Of a DNA stretch of 62,104 bases, positions 16,842 through 24,561 are shown in pieces. Source of the stretch: Caballeronia glathei. Lineage in GTDB: Bacteria > Pseudomonadota > Gammaproteobacteria > Burkholderiales > Burkholderiaceae. Below the pieces are notes generated by a model that made no database searches, had not been told where the DNA came from, and saw only the letters and a list, made by a program, of their open reading frames with translations. A program made the translations under genes and the position numbers. The stretch lies in the NCBI RefSeq assembly GCF_000698595.1, contig NZ_JFHC01000051.1:1-62104 (forward strand). The letters are read 5' to 3'. Position 1 is the first letter of the stretch; each line of letters opens with the position of its first letter.

Positions 16842-18350
16842 TCAGCTGGGGAGCGCGAGCTTGATCAGTTGATCCGGCGTTGCCTGCGCCTTCGGCAAAT
16901 TGCCGACGATCCTGCCTTCGCGCATCACGATCACGCGGTCCGCGACGCCGATCACCTCGGCCAGGTCGCTCGATACGACGATCACCGTGCGCCCCGCTTC
17001 CGCAAGTCCGTACAGCAGGCCGTAGATTTCGCTGCGCGCGCCGACGTCGATGCCGCGTGTCGGCTCATCCATCAGGAACACGTCGATCTCCTCCGCGAGC
17101 CAGCGCGACAGGATCACCTTCTGCTGGTTGCCGCCGGAAAGCGTGCCGATCGGCGTATTGCCGTTGCGCGTCTTGATCGCGAGCTTCGCGATGAAATCGG
17201 ACGTGGTGGCGGCTTCCTTGCGGGCGTCGAGGATATGCAGCGCGCTGTGATGGCGCCGGCAACTGATGTTCAGGTTGTCCGACACCGACGCGATCGCGAC
17301 GATGCCTTCCTGCTTGCGGTCCTCGGGGCAGAGCGCGACGCCCGCGCGCACCGCGTCGCGCGGCGTGTTGAACCGCTGCGCCCTGCCCTTCAGCACGATT
17401 TCGCCGGCAGCCGGCTTCACCGCGCCGTAGATGAGCTTCATCAGTTCCGAGCGCCCCGCGCCGACGAGCCCGAAGAAGCCGACGATCTCGCCCTTCTTCG
17501 CGTCGAACGACGCCGGTTCCGCGAGCCCCGGCCCCATCAGCCCTTTCACGCCAAGCTGAACGTCGCCGATGTCGCGCGCGCGGTAGCCGTACACGTCGCG
17601 AATCGAGCGGCCGACCATGCAGCTGATCAGCCTGTCGCGATCGAGCCCGTCGACTTCCTCGAAGGTCTCGATGCGCCGCCCGTCGCGAAACACCGTCACG
17701 CGGTCGCACAGCGCATAGACCTCGTCCATCCGGTGCGTGACGTAGATGATCGCGCGGCCTTCGGCGCGCAGCGTGCGGATGATCTTGAAGAGCTGCTCCG
17801 TCTCGCGCGACGACAGCGAGCTCGTCGGTTCGTCGAACGCGATCACGCGCGCGTTGCGCATCAGCGCCTTGCCGATTTCGATCATCTGCCGCTGGCCGAT
17901 CGACAGATGCTTCACCTGCATGTTCGGATCGATCTTCTCGCCGAGCCGGTCGAGTTCGCTGATCGCGCGCCTCACCAGCCCTTTCTCGTCGAGCACGCCG
18001 AAGCGGTTCGGCATCGCGCCGAGCATCAGGTTTTCCGCGACCGTCAGTTCCGGCACGAGATGCAGTTCCTGATAGATGATCGCGATGCCGGCGTCGATGG
18101 CGGCTTTGGTCGACGTGAAATGCTGGTCGACACCGCCGAGCGACAGATGGCCGCCCGCCGGCTGGTTTACGCCCGAAAGCACCTTGAGCAGCGTCGATTT
18201 GCCCGCGCCGTTCTCGCCCATCAGGCCGTGGACTTCGCCCGTGCGCACGCCGAGCGACACCGAGTCGAGCGCGAGCACGCCGGGAAAGCGCACGGTGATG
18301 CCTTCGAGCGCCAGGTAGGAATCCGCCGTGGCTACTGCGGTTTGCGTCAT
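16842..18350 (-). CDS. araG: L-arabinose ABC transporter ATP-binding protein
   Basis: Double-domain sugar ABC ATPase energising arabinose uptake. The first half has GENGAGKST (Walker A) and the signature LSIGQRQ. The second half has the degenerate GLVGAGRSE and LSGGNQQKV, the usual asymmetry in this family. The ATG at 18350 (MTQTAVATADSYLAL) follows an AGAGG site and gives 502 residues, near E. coli AraG length; a TTG at 18374 would add eight residues that include that site. It lies 73 bp after araF. Confidence 0.93.
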   Translation of the reverse strand: MTQTAVATADSYLALEGITVRFPGVLALDSVSLGVRTGEVHGLMGENGAGKSTLLKVLSGVNQPAGGHLSLGGVDQHFTSTKAAIDAGIAIIYQELHLVPELTVAENLMLGAMPNRFGVLDEKGLVRRAISELDRLGEKIDPNMQVKHLSIGQRQMIEIGKALMRNARVIAFDEPTSSLSSRETEQLFKIIRTLRAEGRAIIYVTHRMDEVYALCDRVTVFRDGRRIETFEEVDGLDRDRLISCMVGRSIRDVYGYRARDIGDVQLGVKGLMGPGLAEPASFDAKKGEIVGFFGLVGAGRSELMKLIYGAVKPAAGEIVLKGRAQRFNTPRDAVRAGVALCPEDRKQEGIVAIASVSDNLNISCRRHHSALHILDARKEAATTSDFIAKLAIKTRNGNTPIGTLSGGNQQKVILSRWLAEEIDVFLMDEPTRGIDVGARSEIYGLLYGLAEAGRTVIVVSSDLAEVIGVADRVIVMREGRIVGNLPKAQATPDQLIKLALPS

Positions 18351-18423
18351 GGGAAACAACCTCTGTTGCGGCAAACATGGAGCCGGGCGCCGCCGCCTTC
18401 AGGCGACGCCCGCGAACAAAGCC

Positions 18424-19428
18424 TCAGATGCCGAGTTCCTTGCGCACGTCCTGCCAGTTGCTGCGCACCATCAGCTTGCCGGTGGTCTGCGTGTCGGCGG
18501 GCGGCTGCTTGCCGCTCTTGATCCAGTCGACGAGGTTCTGCGTGCTGTCCTTGCCATGCAGCGTCGAGCTGACGGCGATCGTGCCGTAGAAGCCCGTCGG
18601 CTCCTTCTTCTGGAATTCGGCGAAGGCTTCGCCCGCGCCGTTGATGCCCACGCCGATCACGTCCTTGCCCGGAATCTTCAGTTGCTCGGTCGCGCGCACG
18701 GCGCCGAGCACGGTTTCCTCGTTGATCGCGTAGATCACCCACTTCTTGATATTCGGATGCTGCGACAGCACCGGCGACGCCGCGTTGAAGCCGCCTTCGT
18801 CGTCCGTGGTCTTCTGCGGGGCGTCGAAGATGTTCTCCTTCTTGAAGCCGCCGGCGAGGAGCGACTCGGTCGCGCCGTCGGTGCGCAGCTTCGCGGTGGG
18901 CAGTTCGTAGTTCGTGACGCGCAGCGCGCCGACCTCTTCCGGCTTCCAGCCGCGCCGCTTCATCTCCTCGGAGATCGCCGTGCCGACCTGGTTGCCGATC
19001 TTGAACGCGGACATGCCGAGGTGCGGCACGTTCGCGAGCGGCTTGCCGGTCGAATCGACGAGCTGGTCGTCAACCGTCACGAACTTCATGTTGTAGCGCT
19101 TCGCGCGCTGCTGGATGGCCGGTCCGAGCCGCACGTCGGGCGCGCAGATCACGAAGCCCTGCGCGCCTTGCGCGCCGAGGTTGTCGATGGCGGCGAGCAC
19201 TTTCTCGCCGTCCGGCGTGCCGATGTTCACGACCGAGAAGCTCTCCTTCTGGCCGAGCGCGGTCGCCGCCTTCTGTTCGTTGATGAACCACGCCTGCTCC
19301 GGCATCTTCACGAGAAAGCCGACCTTGAGCGGCTCGTCGGCGTGGGCGGGCATTTGCGTGGCGAACGGCGCGGCGATTGCGGCGGCCGCGATCGCGGACA
19401 GGGTCAGACGGCGAAGCTTGCGGTTCAT
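18424..19428 (-). CDS. araF: Periplasmic L-arabinose-binding protein
   Basis: Captures arabinose for the AraGH transporter. The 334 residues start MNRKLRRLTLSAIAAAAIAA, a signal peptide with cleavage near AHA-D. The mature protein resembles E. coli AraF throughout: LKVGFLVKMPEQAWF near the N-terminus, then PDGEKVLAAIDNLGAQGA, GFVICAPDVRLG and VTVDDQLVDSTGKPL. This resemblance, rather than to ribose or xylose binders, is the main reason for calling the cluster arabinose-specific. It lies 80 bp downstream of the aldehyde dehydrogenase gene. Confidence 0.92.
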   Translation of the reverse strand: MNRKLRRLTLSAIAAAAIAAPFATQMPAHADEPLKVGFLVKMPEQAWFINEQKAATALGQKESFSVVNIGTPDGEKVLAAIDNLGAQGAQGFVICAPDVRLGPAIQQRAKRYNMKFVTVDDQLVDSTGKPLANVPHLGMSAFKIGNQVGTAISEEMKRRGWKPEEVGALRVTNYELPTAKLRTDGATESLLAGGFKKENIFDAPQKTTDDEGGFNAASPVLSQHPNIKKWVIYAINEETVLGAVRATEQLKIPGKDVIGVGINGAGEAFAEFQKKEPTGFYGTIAVSSTLHGKDSTQNLVDWIKSGKQPPADTQTTGKLMVRSNWQDVRKELGI

Positions 19429-19508
19429 GGGTTTGTCTCCGGGTTGAATGAGTCTGTTGTGGCGGGCGCGGGCGGCTCGGCCCGTTCGCACGCTGTTTTT
19501 CTCAAGTT

Positions 19509-20963
19509 CTAGCTCGCTACGTAGGCGGTCTTTATCGTGGTGTAAAAATCCGCGGCATACGCGCCCTGCTCGCGCGCGCCGTAACTCGATGCCTTCGTGC
19601 CGCCGAACGGCACATGAAAATCGACGCCCGCCGTCGGCAGGTTCACCATCACCATGCCGGTCTGGCTGTGGCGCTTGAAATGCCGCGCGTGCTTGAGCGA
19701 CTGCGTGCAGATGCCCGCGCACAGGCCGAAGGGCGTGTCGTTCGCGAGATGGAGCGCGTGCGCGTAGTCGTCGGCGGGCATGACGACCGCGACCGGGCCG
19801 AAGATCTCTTCCCGCGCGATGCGCATGTCCGGCGCGCCGGCGAAGAGCGCCGGTTCCATGAAGTGGCCGCGCGTCGCGCGTTCCAGCCCGCGGCCGCCGC
19901 AGAGCAGCTCGGCGCCTTCCTTCCTGCCGATCGCGATGTAGTCCAGGTTCTGCTTCAACTGCCGCTCGTCCACGACCGGCCCGATATCCACGCCCTTTTT
20001 CAGCGCGTGATCGACGGTGAGACTCGCGAGCCGCGCCATCATCGCCTCGACGAAGCGCTCGTAGATGCCCGCCTCCACGATCAGCCGCGACGACGCCGTA
20101 CAGCGCTGGCCGGTCGAAAAATACGCGCCGTTGATCGCGGCATCGACGGCGGTATTCAGGTCGGCGTCGTTCAGCACGACGAGCGGGTTCTTGCCGCCCA
20201 TCTCAAGCTGCACCTTCGCCTGGCGCGACACGGCCGCCTGCAGCACGCCGCTTCCGGTCGCGACCGAACCCGTGAAGCTCACCGCCTGCACCAGCGGGCT
20301 TCCGACGATCCGCGCGCCCGCCTGGCGGCCGCTGCCGAGCACGAGGTTGAACGCGCCGGCGGGCAGGCCCGAGCGGCTGATGATGTCGGCGAGCGCCCAC
20401 GCGCAGCCCGGCACGAGTTCCGCCGGCTTGAACACCACGCAATTGCCGTAAGCCAGCGCCGGGGCGATCTTCCACGCGGGAATCGCGAGCGGAAAATTCC
20501 ACGGCGTCACGACGCCGATCACGCCGACCGGCTCGCGCGTGATATCGATATCGATATTGGAGCGCACCGAACTGCGATGCTCGCCCGGAATGCGCAGCGC
20601 CTCGCCCGCAAAGAACCTGAAGATCTGGCCGGCGCGCGCGGCCTCGGCGATCGCCTCGGGCAGCGCCTTGCCTTCCTCGCGGGCGAGCAACCGGCCGAGT
20701 TCGGTCTTGCGCGCGAGAATCTCGCTGCCGATCGCGTCGAGCGCCTCCGCACGGCGCGCCACGTTGAACTGCGACCCTTCGCGAAACGCGGCGCTCGCGG
20801 CTTCGATGGCGGAGTCGGTCTGGCGCGCGTCGGCGCGCACGTATTCGCCGACGGGCTCGTCGAGGTCCGACGGGTTTTCCGACAGCCCGACGGTCGCGCT
20901 CGTCTCCCAGCCACCGTTCAGGTAGTGCTTGAAAAGCGTGGGAACGTGGGGTTCGCGTTTCAT
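19509..20963 (-). CDS. NAD(P)-dependent aldehyde dehydrogenase, probable 2-oxoglutarate semialdehyde dehydrogenase
   Basis: Likely last step of oxidative arabinose breakdown, 2-oxoglutarate semialdehyde to 2-oxoglutarate. The 484 residues have the ALDH active site: N156 in TPWNFP, E254 in LEMGGKNP and catalytic C288 in FSTGQRCTASS. It is the first gene of the minus-strand ara unit, divergent from a LysR regulator across a palindromic site. The substrate is inferred from the adjacent dehydratase and uptake genes; succinate-semialdehyde dehydrogenase is the nearest alternative by sequence. Confidence 0.85.
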   Translation of the reverse strand: MKREPHVPTLFKHYLNGGWETSATVGLSENPSDLDEPVGEYVRADARQTDSAIEAASAAFREGSQFNVARRAEALDAIGSEILARKTELGRLLAREEGKALPEAIAEAARAGQIFRFFAGEALRIPGEHRSSVRSNIDIDITREPVGVIGVVTPWNFPLAIPAWKIAPALAYGNCVVFKPAELVPGCAWALADIISRSGLPAGAFNLVLGSGRQAGARIVGSPLVQAVSFTGSVATGSGVLQAAVSRQAKVQLEMGGKNPLVVLNDADLNTAVDAAINGAYFSTGQRCTASSRLIVEAGIYERFVEAMMARLASLTVDHALKKGVDIGPVVDERQLKQNLDYIAIGRKEGAELLCGGRGLERATRGHFMEPALFAGAPDMRIAREEIFGPVAVVMPADDYAHALHLANDTPFGLCAGICTQSLKHARHFKRHSQTGMVMVNLPTAGVDFHVPFGGTKASSYGAREQGAYAADFYTTIKTAYVAS

Positions 20964-21044
20964 CGGTCTGGCTCAGGCGCCAAGCGTTGCGGTCCACGAA
21001 TGTTAAGTACGCTTCCGATAACTTTCCAATCAGTTTTTGGGCCG

Positions 21045-21064
21045 TACCGATATCAGGATTGGTA
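21045..21064. promoter_or_regulatory. Probable LysR-type operator in the ara divergent promoter region
   Basis: Inverted repeat TACCGAT-N6-ATTGGTA with one mismatch, 40 bp before the LysR start and 80 bp before the ALDH start. The arms and spacing fit the T-N11-A dyad of LysR-type regulators. Confidence 0.5.
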
Positions 21065-21103
21065 TGGCATCATGGGCGCTTCCTGAGGCTTCGGGTCGAC
21101 GAG

Positions 21104-22078
21104 ATGGCGCAAAGCTATTCGAACTGGTTCGTGCGGGCGCGGCTCAAGACGCGCCAGTTGCTGCTGCTGGCGGCAATGGAAGAAGAAGGCAACGTGCGCC
21201 GCGCCGCCGATGTGCTCGGCATGACGCAGCCGGCGGCATCGCGCCTCTTGAAGGAACTGGAGGACGTGCTCGACGTGCGCCTCTTCGACCGCACGCCGCA
21301 CGGCATGCACGCGACGCTCTACGGCGAAGTGATGATCCGCCACGCGCGCATGGTGCTCTCGAACCTGAGCCAGGCGCACGACGAGATCTCGGCGCTGCGC
21401 TCGGGGCTCGTCGGCCAGGTGCAGATCGGCGCGATCGCCGCCGCGGCCGCGACGATGGTGCCCGTCGCGATTGCGCGGGTGAAGGCGCGCTATCCACAAC
21501 TGCAGATCTGGCTGCAGGTGGAAACGTCGGACGTCATGCTGCCGCGCGTCGCGCAGGGCGAGCTCGACATCATGATCGGCCGGGTGCTCGAGCGGCAGGG
21601 CCAGTTCAAGGACGCCGTGCGCTACGAGCCGCTCGCCGACGAGCCGCTGTGCGTCGTCGCGCGTTTCGGCCATCCGCTCGAAAACGCGACCGGGCTCACG
21701 CTGCGCGGCATCGTGAATTCGAGCTGGGTGCTGCATCCGCCGGGCAGCGTGCTGCGCCACCGGTTCGACATGACTTTTTCGCAGATCGGGCTCAATCCGC
21801 CGCAAAACGTCGTCAATACGAACAATTTCCTGGCAATTTCGAGCCTGCTCCTGCAAAGCGACATGCTCGCCGTGATGCCCGACGAAGTCGCGCGGCAATA
21901 CGAGGAATTCGGCGTGCTGAAGCGGCTGGCAATCGAATTGCCGTGCCGCATGGACGCTTTCGGTATCATCACGCGGCAAACGCAACTGCTGTCGCCGGCA
22001 GCGACGGTCGTGCTCGGCGCTCTGCGCGACGCGGCCGTCGAGGTGTACGGCACCTCCTTCGATACTTCGATCACGTAG
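21104..22078 (+). CDS. LysR-type regulator of the arabinose cluster (GbpR-like)
   Basis: A 324-residue regulator from the ATG at 21104 (MAQSYSNWFVRARLKTRQLL). It has an N-terminal winged HTH (GNVRRAADVLGMTQPAASRLLKELE) and a substrate-binding co-inducer domain. The N-terminus and overall pattern resemble GbpR-type LysR proteins that control sugar-binding-protein genes. An in-frame extension to 20987 is not family-like. It is divergent from the ara genes with a dyad between them, so it very probably regulates them in response to a pathway sugar or lactone. Confidence 0.88.
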   Translation: MAQSYSNWFVRARLKTRQLLLLAAMEEEGNVRRAADVLGMTQPAASRLLKELEDVLDVRLFDRTPHGMHATLYGEVMIRHARMVLSNLSQAHDEISALRSGLVGQVQIGAIAAAAATMVPVAIARVKARYPQLQIWLQVETSDVMLPRVAQGELDIMIGRVLERQGQFKDAVRYEPLADEPLCVVARFGHPLENATGLTLRGIVNSSWVLHPPGSVLRHRFDMTFSQIGLNPPQNVVNTNNFLAISSLLLQSDMLAVMPDEVARQYEEFGVLKRLAIELPCRMDAFGIITRQTQLLSPAATVVLGALRDAAVEVYGTSFDTSIT

Positions 22079-22124
22079 AACCCTTACTCACGCCGGCCCG
22101 CGACGGCCGGTATTTCGGTGTTGC

Positions 22125-22676
22125 ATGGCCCTCAAATCGACGATTTACAAAGCGGAACTCCAGATTGCCGACATGGATCGGCATTACTACGGCGACCACT
22201 CGCTGACCATCGCGCGCCATCCATCCGAAACCGACGAGCGGATGATGGTGCGCGTCGCCGCGTTCGCGATGTTCGCAAGCGAGCGGCTCGAATTCTGCAA
22301 GGGGCTGTCGGACACGGACGAGCCGGATCTCTGGCAGAAGGACCTCACCGGGCAGATCGAGACGTGGATCGAGGTCGGCCAGCCCGACGAGCGGCGCATC
22401 GCCAAGGCGAGCGGGCGCGCGGGGCGCGTGTTCGTGATCGCGTACGCGGGAAGAACCGCCGATATCTGGTGGCAGGGCGTGAAGGGAAAGGTCGAACGGA
22501 TGCAGAACGTGACCGTGTGGTCGCTTGCGGACGGCGTGGCCGAGGCGCTCGGCACGCTCGCCGAGCGCACGATGCGCCTGCAACTGACGATGCAGGACGG
22601 CGAGGCATCGCTCGGCAGCGCGACGGCCGATCCGGTGGCGATCGAATGGACCGTGCTGAAGGCGGCCGCGAGGTAG
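22125..22676 (+). CDS. yaeQ: YaeQ family protein
   Basis: A 183-residue protein matching the YaeQ family along its length: MALKSTIYKAELQIADMDRHYY, LTIARHPSETDERMMVR, the WIEVGQPDERRIAKASG motif of the PD-(D/E)xK-like core, and IWWQGVKGK. The cellular role is unclear; E. coli YaeQ was reported to suppress loss of the RfaH regulator. It is monocistronic, 46 bp after the LysR gene and convergent with the VOC gene 3 bp beyond its stop. Confidence 0.92.
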   Translation: MALKSTIYKAELQIADMDRHYYGDHSLTIARHPSETDERMMVRVAAFAMFASERLEFCKGLSDTDEPDLWQKDLTGQIETWIEVGQPDERRIAKASGRAGRVFVIAYAGRTADIWWQGVKGKVERMQNVTVWSLADGVAEALGTLAERTMRLQLTMQDGEASLGSATADPVAIEWTVLKAAAR

Positions 22677-22679
22677 CGT

Positions 22680-23087
22680 CTAGGCGTCGGGCGGGCCTTT
22701 GAGTTCGACCAGGTTGCCTTCCGGATCGAACAGGTACAGCGAAGGGCCGAAGCCTTCCGCGCCGTACCGGTTGGCTTCCTCGCCGAGACGCGCGCCATGT
22801 TCGGCGAGATGCTTGCGCAGGGCGGCCGGATCGAAGGGCTCGACGCGCAGGCACAGATGATCCATGTTGCGGCCCGCGCCGGGCGCGCCGCTGTCGGGAC
22901 GGTCGATTTTTCCGCCGATGGCCAGCAAATCGATCAGCGAGCGCCCGGCGCGCAATTGCACGAGGCCGAGATCGCGCTGTTCCTTCTCCACCGGGCATCC
23001 CAGCGCGGCGCCGTAGAAGCGCACCATGTTGTCGAGATCGGCGCAGCGGATCACGACATGATCGATTTCGCGGATGGTGAAATGCAT
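22680..23087 (-). CDS. VOC-family (glyoxalase/dioxygenase fold) protein
   Basis: A 135-residue metalloenzyme-fold protein from the ATG at 23087 (MHFTIREIDHVVIRCADLDN), preceded by a GAGGAAG ribosome binding site. Paired beta-alpha-beta-beta-beta modules with DHVVIRCADLDNMVRFY, then MDHLCLRVEPFD and LYLFDPEGNLVELKG give metal ligands near H10, H79 and the last Glu. Glyoxalase, bleomycin-resistance or dioxygenase-like chemistry cannot be separated from sequence alone. Confidence 0.87.
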   Translation of the reverse strand: MHFTIREIDHVVIRCADLDNMVRFYGAALGCPVEKEQRDLGLVQLRAGRSLIDLLAIGGKIDRPDSGAPGAGRNMDHLCLRVEPFDPAALRKHLAEHGARLGEEANRYGAEGFGPSLYLFDPEGNLVELKGPPDA

Positions 23088-23191
23088 CGTGCTTCCTCGC
23101 GAGTCAGACGACATGAGCGAGTGTACTGCGGCGCGGACGACCGTTCAGGCGCGACAGCGGCGCTGCAGAACCGATGCAGGATGCACAGACG

Positions 23192-23256
23192 AAAAAAAGC
23201 CCGCTCGTTGCGGAGCGGGCTGAATCCATATCAGGAGGAGACATGGAGGAGACAGT
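23192..23256 (-). ncRNA. Candidate small RNA with repeated anti-Shine-Dalgarno motif
   Basis: On the minus strand a promoter (TTGCGT-N17-TATTAT) is followed by about 65 nt ending in a strong hairpin terminator with seven U. The 5-prime part carries UCUCCUCC twice, 11 nt apart (complements of 23234-23241 and 23245-23252), then a short linker. The terminator stem is AGCCCGCTC/GAGCGGGCT (23198-23206 with 23213-23221). No minus-strand gene precedes the terminator, so it must end this short transcript. UCUCCUCC is complementary to Shine-Dalgarno sequences, suggesting translational repression in trans. It is a candidate only; a short plus-strand frame occupies the same DNA. Confidence 0.6.
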
Positions 23257-23260
23257 TCCG

Positions 23261-23289
23261 ATAATACACAGCACGTTGGTGCGACGCAA
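23261..23289 (-). promoter_or_regulatory. Promoter of the candidate small RNA
   Basis: On the minus strand TTGCGT (23289-23284), exactly 17 bp, then TATTAT (23266-23261). The predicted start of transcription is near 23253-23257. Confidence 0.6.
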
Positions 23290-23454
23290 TAGAAATTTTA
23301 GTAAAAACCCCTATGGCGCCAAAATGTCGCATCTGGGCCACACTTTCCCGGGTGCTTTCGTCGTGCAGATAGGGAAATGACAGCGCAAGAAGCGGCGCGT
23401 ACGCTGGATGGCAGCGGACTACAGTGGTCACGTACCCAAGCCACCGAGGTTGTC

Positions 23455-24561
23455 ATGAACACCGCACTCCAGATCCCTGAAACCGTGTTTTCCTCTGACG
23501 AAAGCCGCTGGCAGGCGGTCGTCGAGCGCAACAAGGACGCCGACGGCGCCTTTTTCTTCGCCGTGCGCACGACCGGCGTGTTTTGCCGTCCGTCGTGCGC
23601 GTCGCGGCCGCCGCGCCGGGAGAACGTCGAGTTCTTTTCCGCCGCCGACGCAGCCGAACGCGCGGGCTATCGCCCATGCAAGCGCTGCCAGCCGACTAGC
23701 CTGCCGCGCGAACTCGCCATCGTCGAGCGCGCCTGCAAGGTGCTCGACGCCGATCCGCAGCAGCGCATCACGCTCGCGCAGCTGAGCGAAGCCGTGCATG
23801 TCAGTCCGTTTCATCTGCAGCGGCTCTTTTCGCGGGTGGTCGGCGTGTCGCCGCGGCAGTATCAGGCCGCGCGCCGCGCCGGGGCGCTGCGCGATGCCCT
23901 GCAGCGCGGCGAGAACGTGACCCGCGCGGCCCACGACGCCGGTTTCGGCTCGCCGTCCCGGCTGTACGACGCGGCGCCCGCCGAGCTCGGGATGACGCCG
24001 TCCGTGTACAGGAAAAAGGGCGCCGGGCTCACGGTGCGCTACGCGTGCGCCGACACGCCGCTCGGCGTCGTGCTCGTCGCGGCCACGGAGCGGGGCATCT
24101 GCAAGATCGCGTTCGGCGACGATCCGCGCGCCCTCGAAAGCGAACTGGCGGCGGAGCTTTCTCAGGCCGGGCGCATCGAGGACAGCGGGCGGCTCGCGCC
24201 GTTCGTCGCGCAGATCCGCGCCTACCTGAACGGAACGCGCGAACGGTTCGACCTGCCGCTCGACATCGGCGCGACGGCATTTCAGCAGCGCGTGTGGGAT
24301 GCGTTGCAACGCATCCCGTACGGCGAGACGCGCAGCTACAGCGAGATCGCCGACGCGCTCGGCGCGCCGCGCGCCGCGCGGGCGGTGGCGAACGCGTGCG
24401 CGTCGAACCCGGTGGCACTCGCGATTCCGTGCCATCGCGTCGTCCACAAGGGCGGGGCGCTGTCGGGCTACCGCTGGGGCGCGCCGCGCAAAGCCGCGCT
24501 GCTCAGGACCGAGCGCGAACACGGCGAAGCGGGCAGTGCCGTAGCGGACGAGGTCGCATGA
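23455..24561 (+). CDS. ada: Bifunctional Ada regulator / O6-methylguanine-DNA methyltransferase
   Basis: Senses and repairs alkylated DNA and activates the adaptive response. It is 368 residues from the ATG at 23455, with GAGG upstream. N-Ada zinc ligands are C44, C48, C75 and C78 (FCRPSC...CKRC), spaced exactly as in E. coli Ada; transfer of a phosphotriester methyl group to the first turns on the activator. An AraC-type HTH covers about 85-185. The C-terminal methyltransferase has the acceptor C326 in PCHRVV. An open frame extends to 23377, but the extra residues are not family-like. Its TGA overlaps the ATG of alkA (ATGA), forming a repair operon. Confidence 0.95.
   Translation: MNTALQIPETVFSSDESRWQAVVERNKDADGAFFFAVRTTGVFCRPSCASRPPRRENVEFFSAADAAERAGYRPCKRCQPTSLPRELAIVERACKVLDADPQQRITLAQLSEAVHVSPFHLQRLFSRVVGVSPRQYQAARRAGALRDALQRGENVTRAAHDAGFGSPSRLYDAAPAELGMTPSVYRKKGAGLTVRYACADTPLGVVLVAATERGICKIAFGDDPRALESELAAELSQAGRIEDSGRLAPFVAQIRAYLNGTRERFDLPLDIGATAFQQRVWDALQRIPYGETRSYSEIADALGAPRAARAVANACASNPVALAIPCHRVVHKGGALSGYRWGAPRKAALLRTEREHGEAGSAVADEVA

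Larger units (their letters stand above)
23088..23454. other. Intergenic region between VOC gene and ada, with a candidate sRNA
   Basis: Gap of 367 bp between divergent starts. It contains the compact minus-strand transcription unit described at 23192-23289 and, on the plus strand, a 45-codon open frame at 23243-23380 preceded by AGGAGG. The 23255-23380 part is AT-richer than the flanks. Confidence 0.6.

Noticed and set aside
14521..16872. A 783-codon plus-strand frame across the dehydratase and araH
   Set aside because: Antisense shadow of two clearly recognised minus-strand genes.
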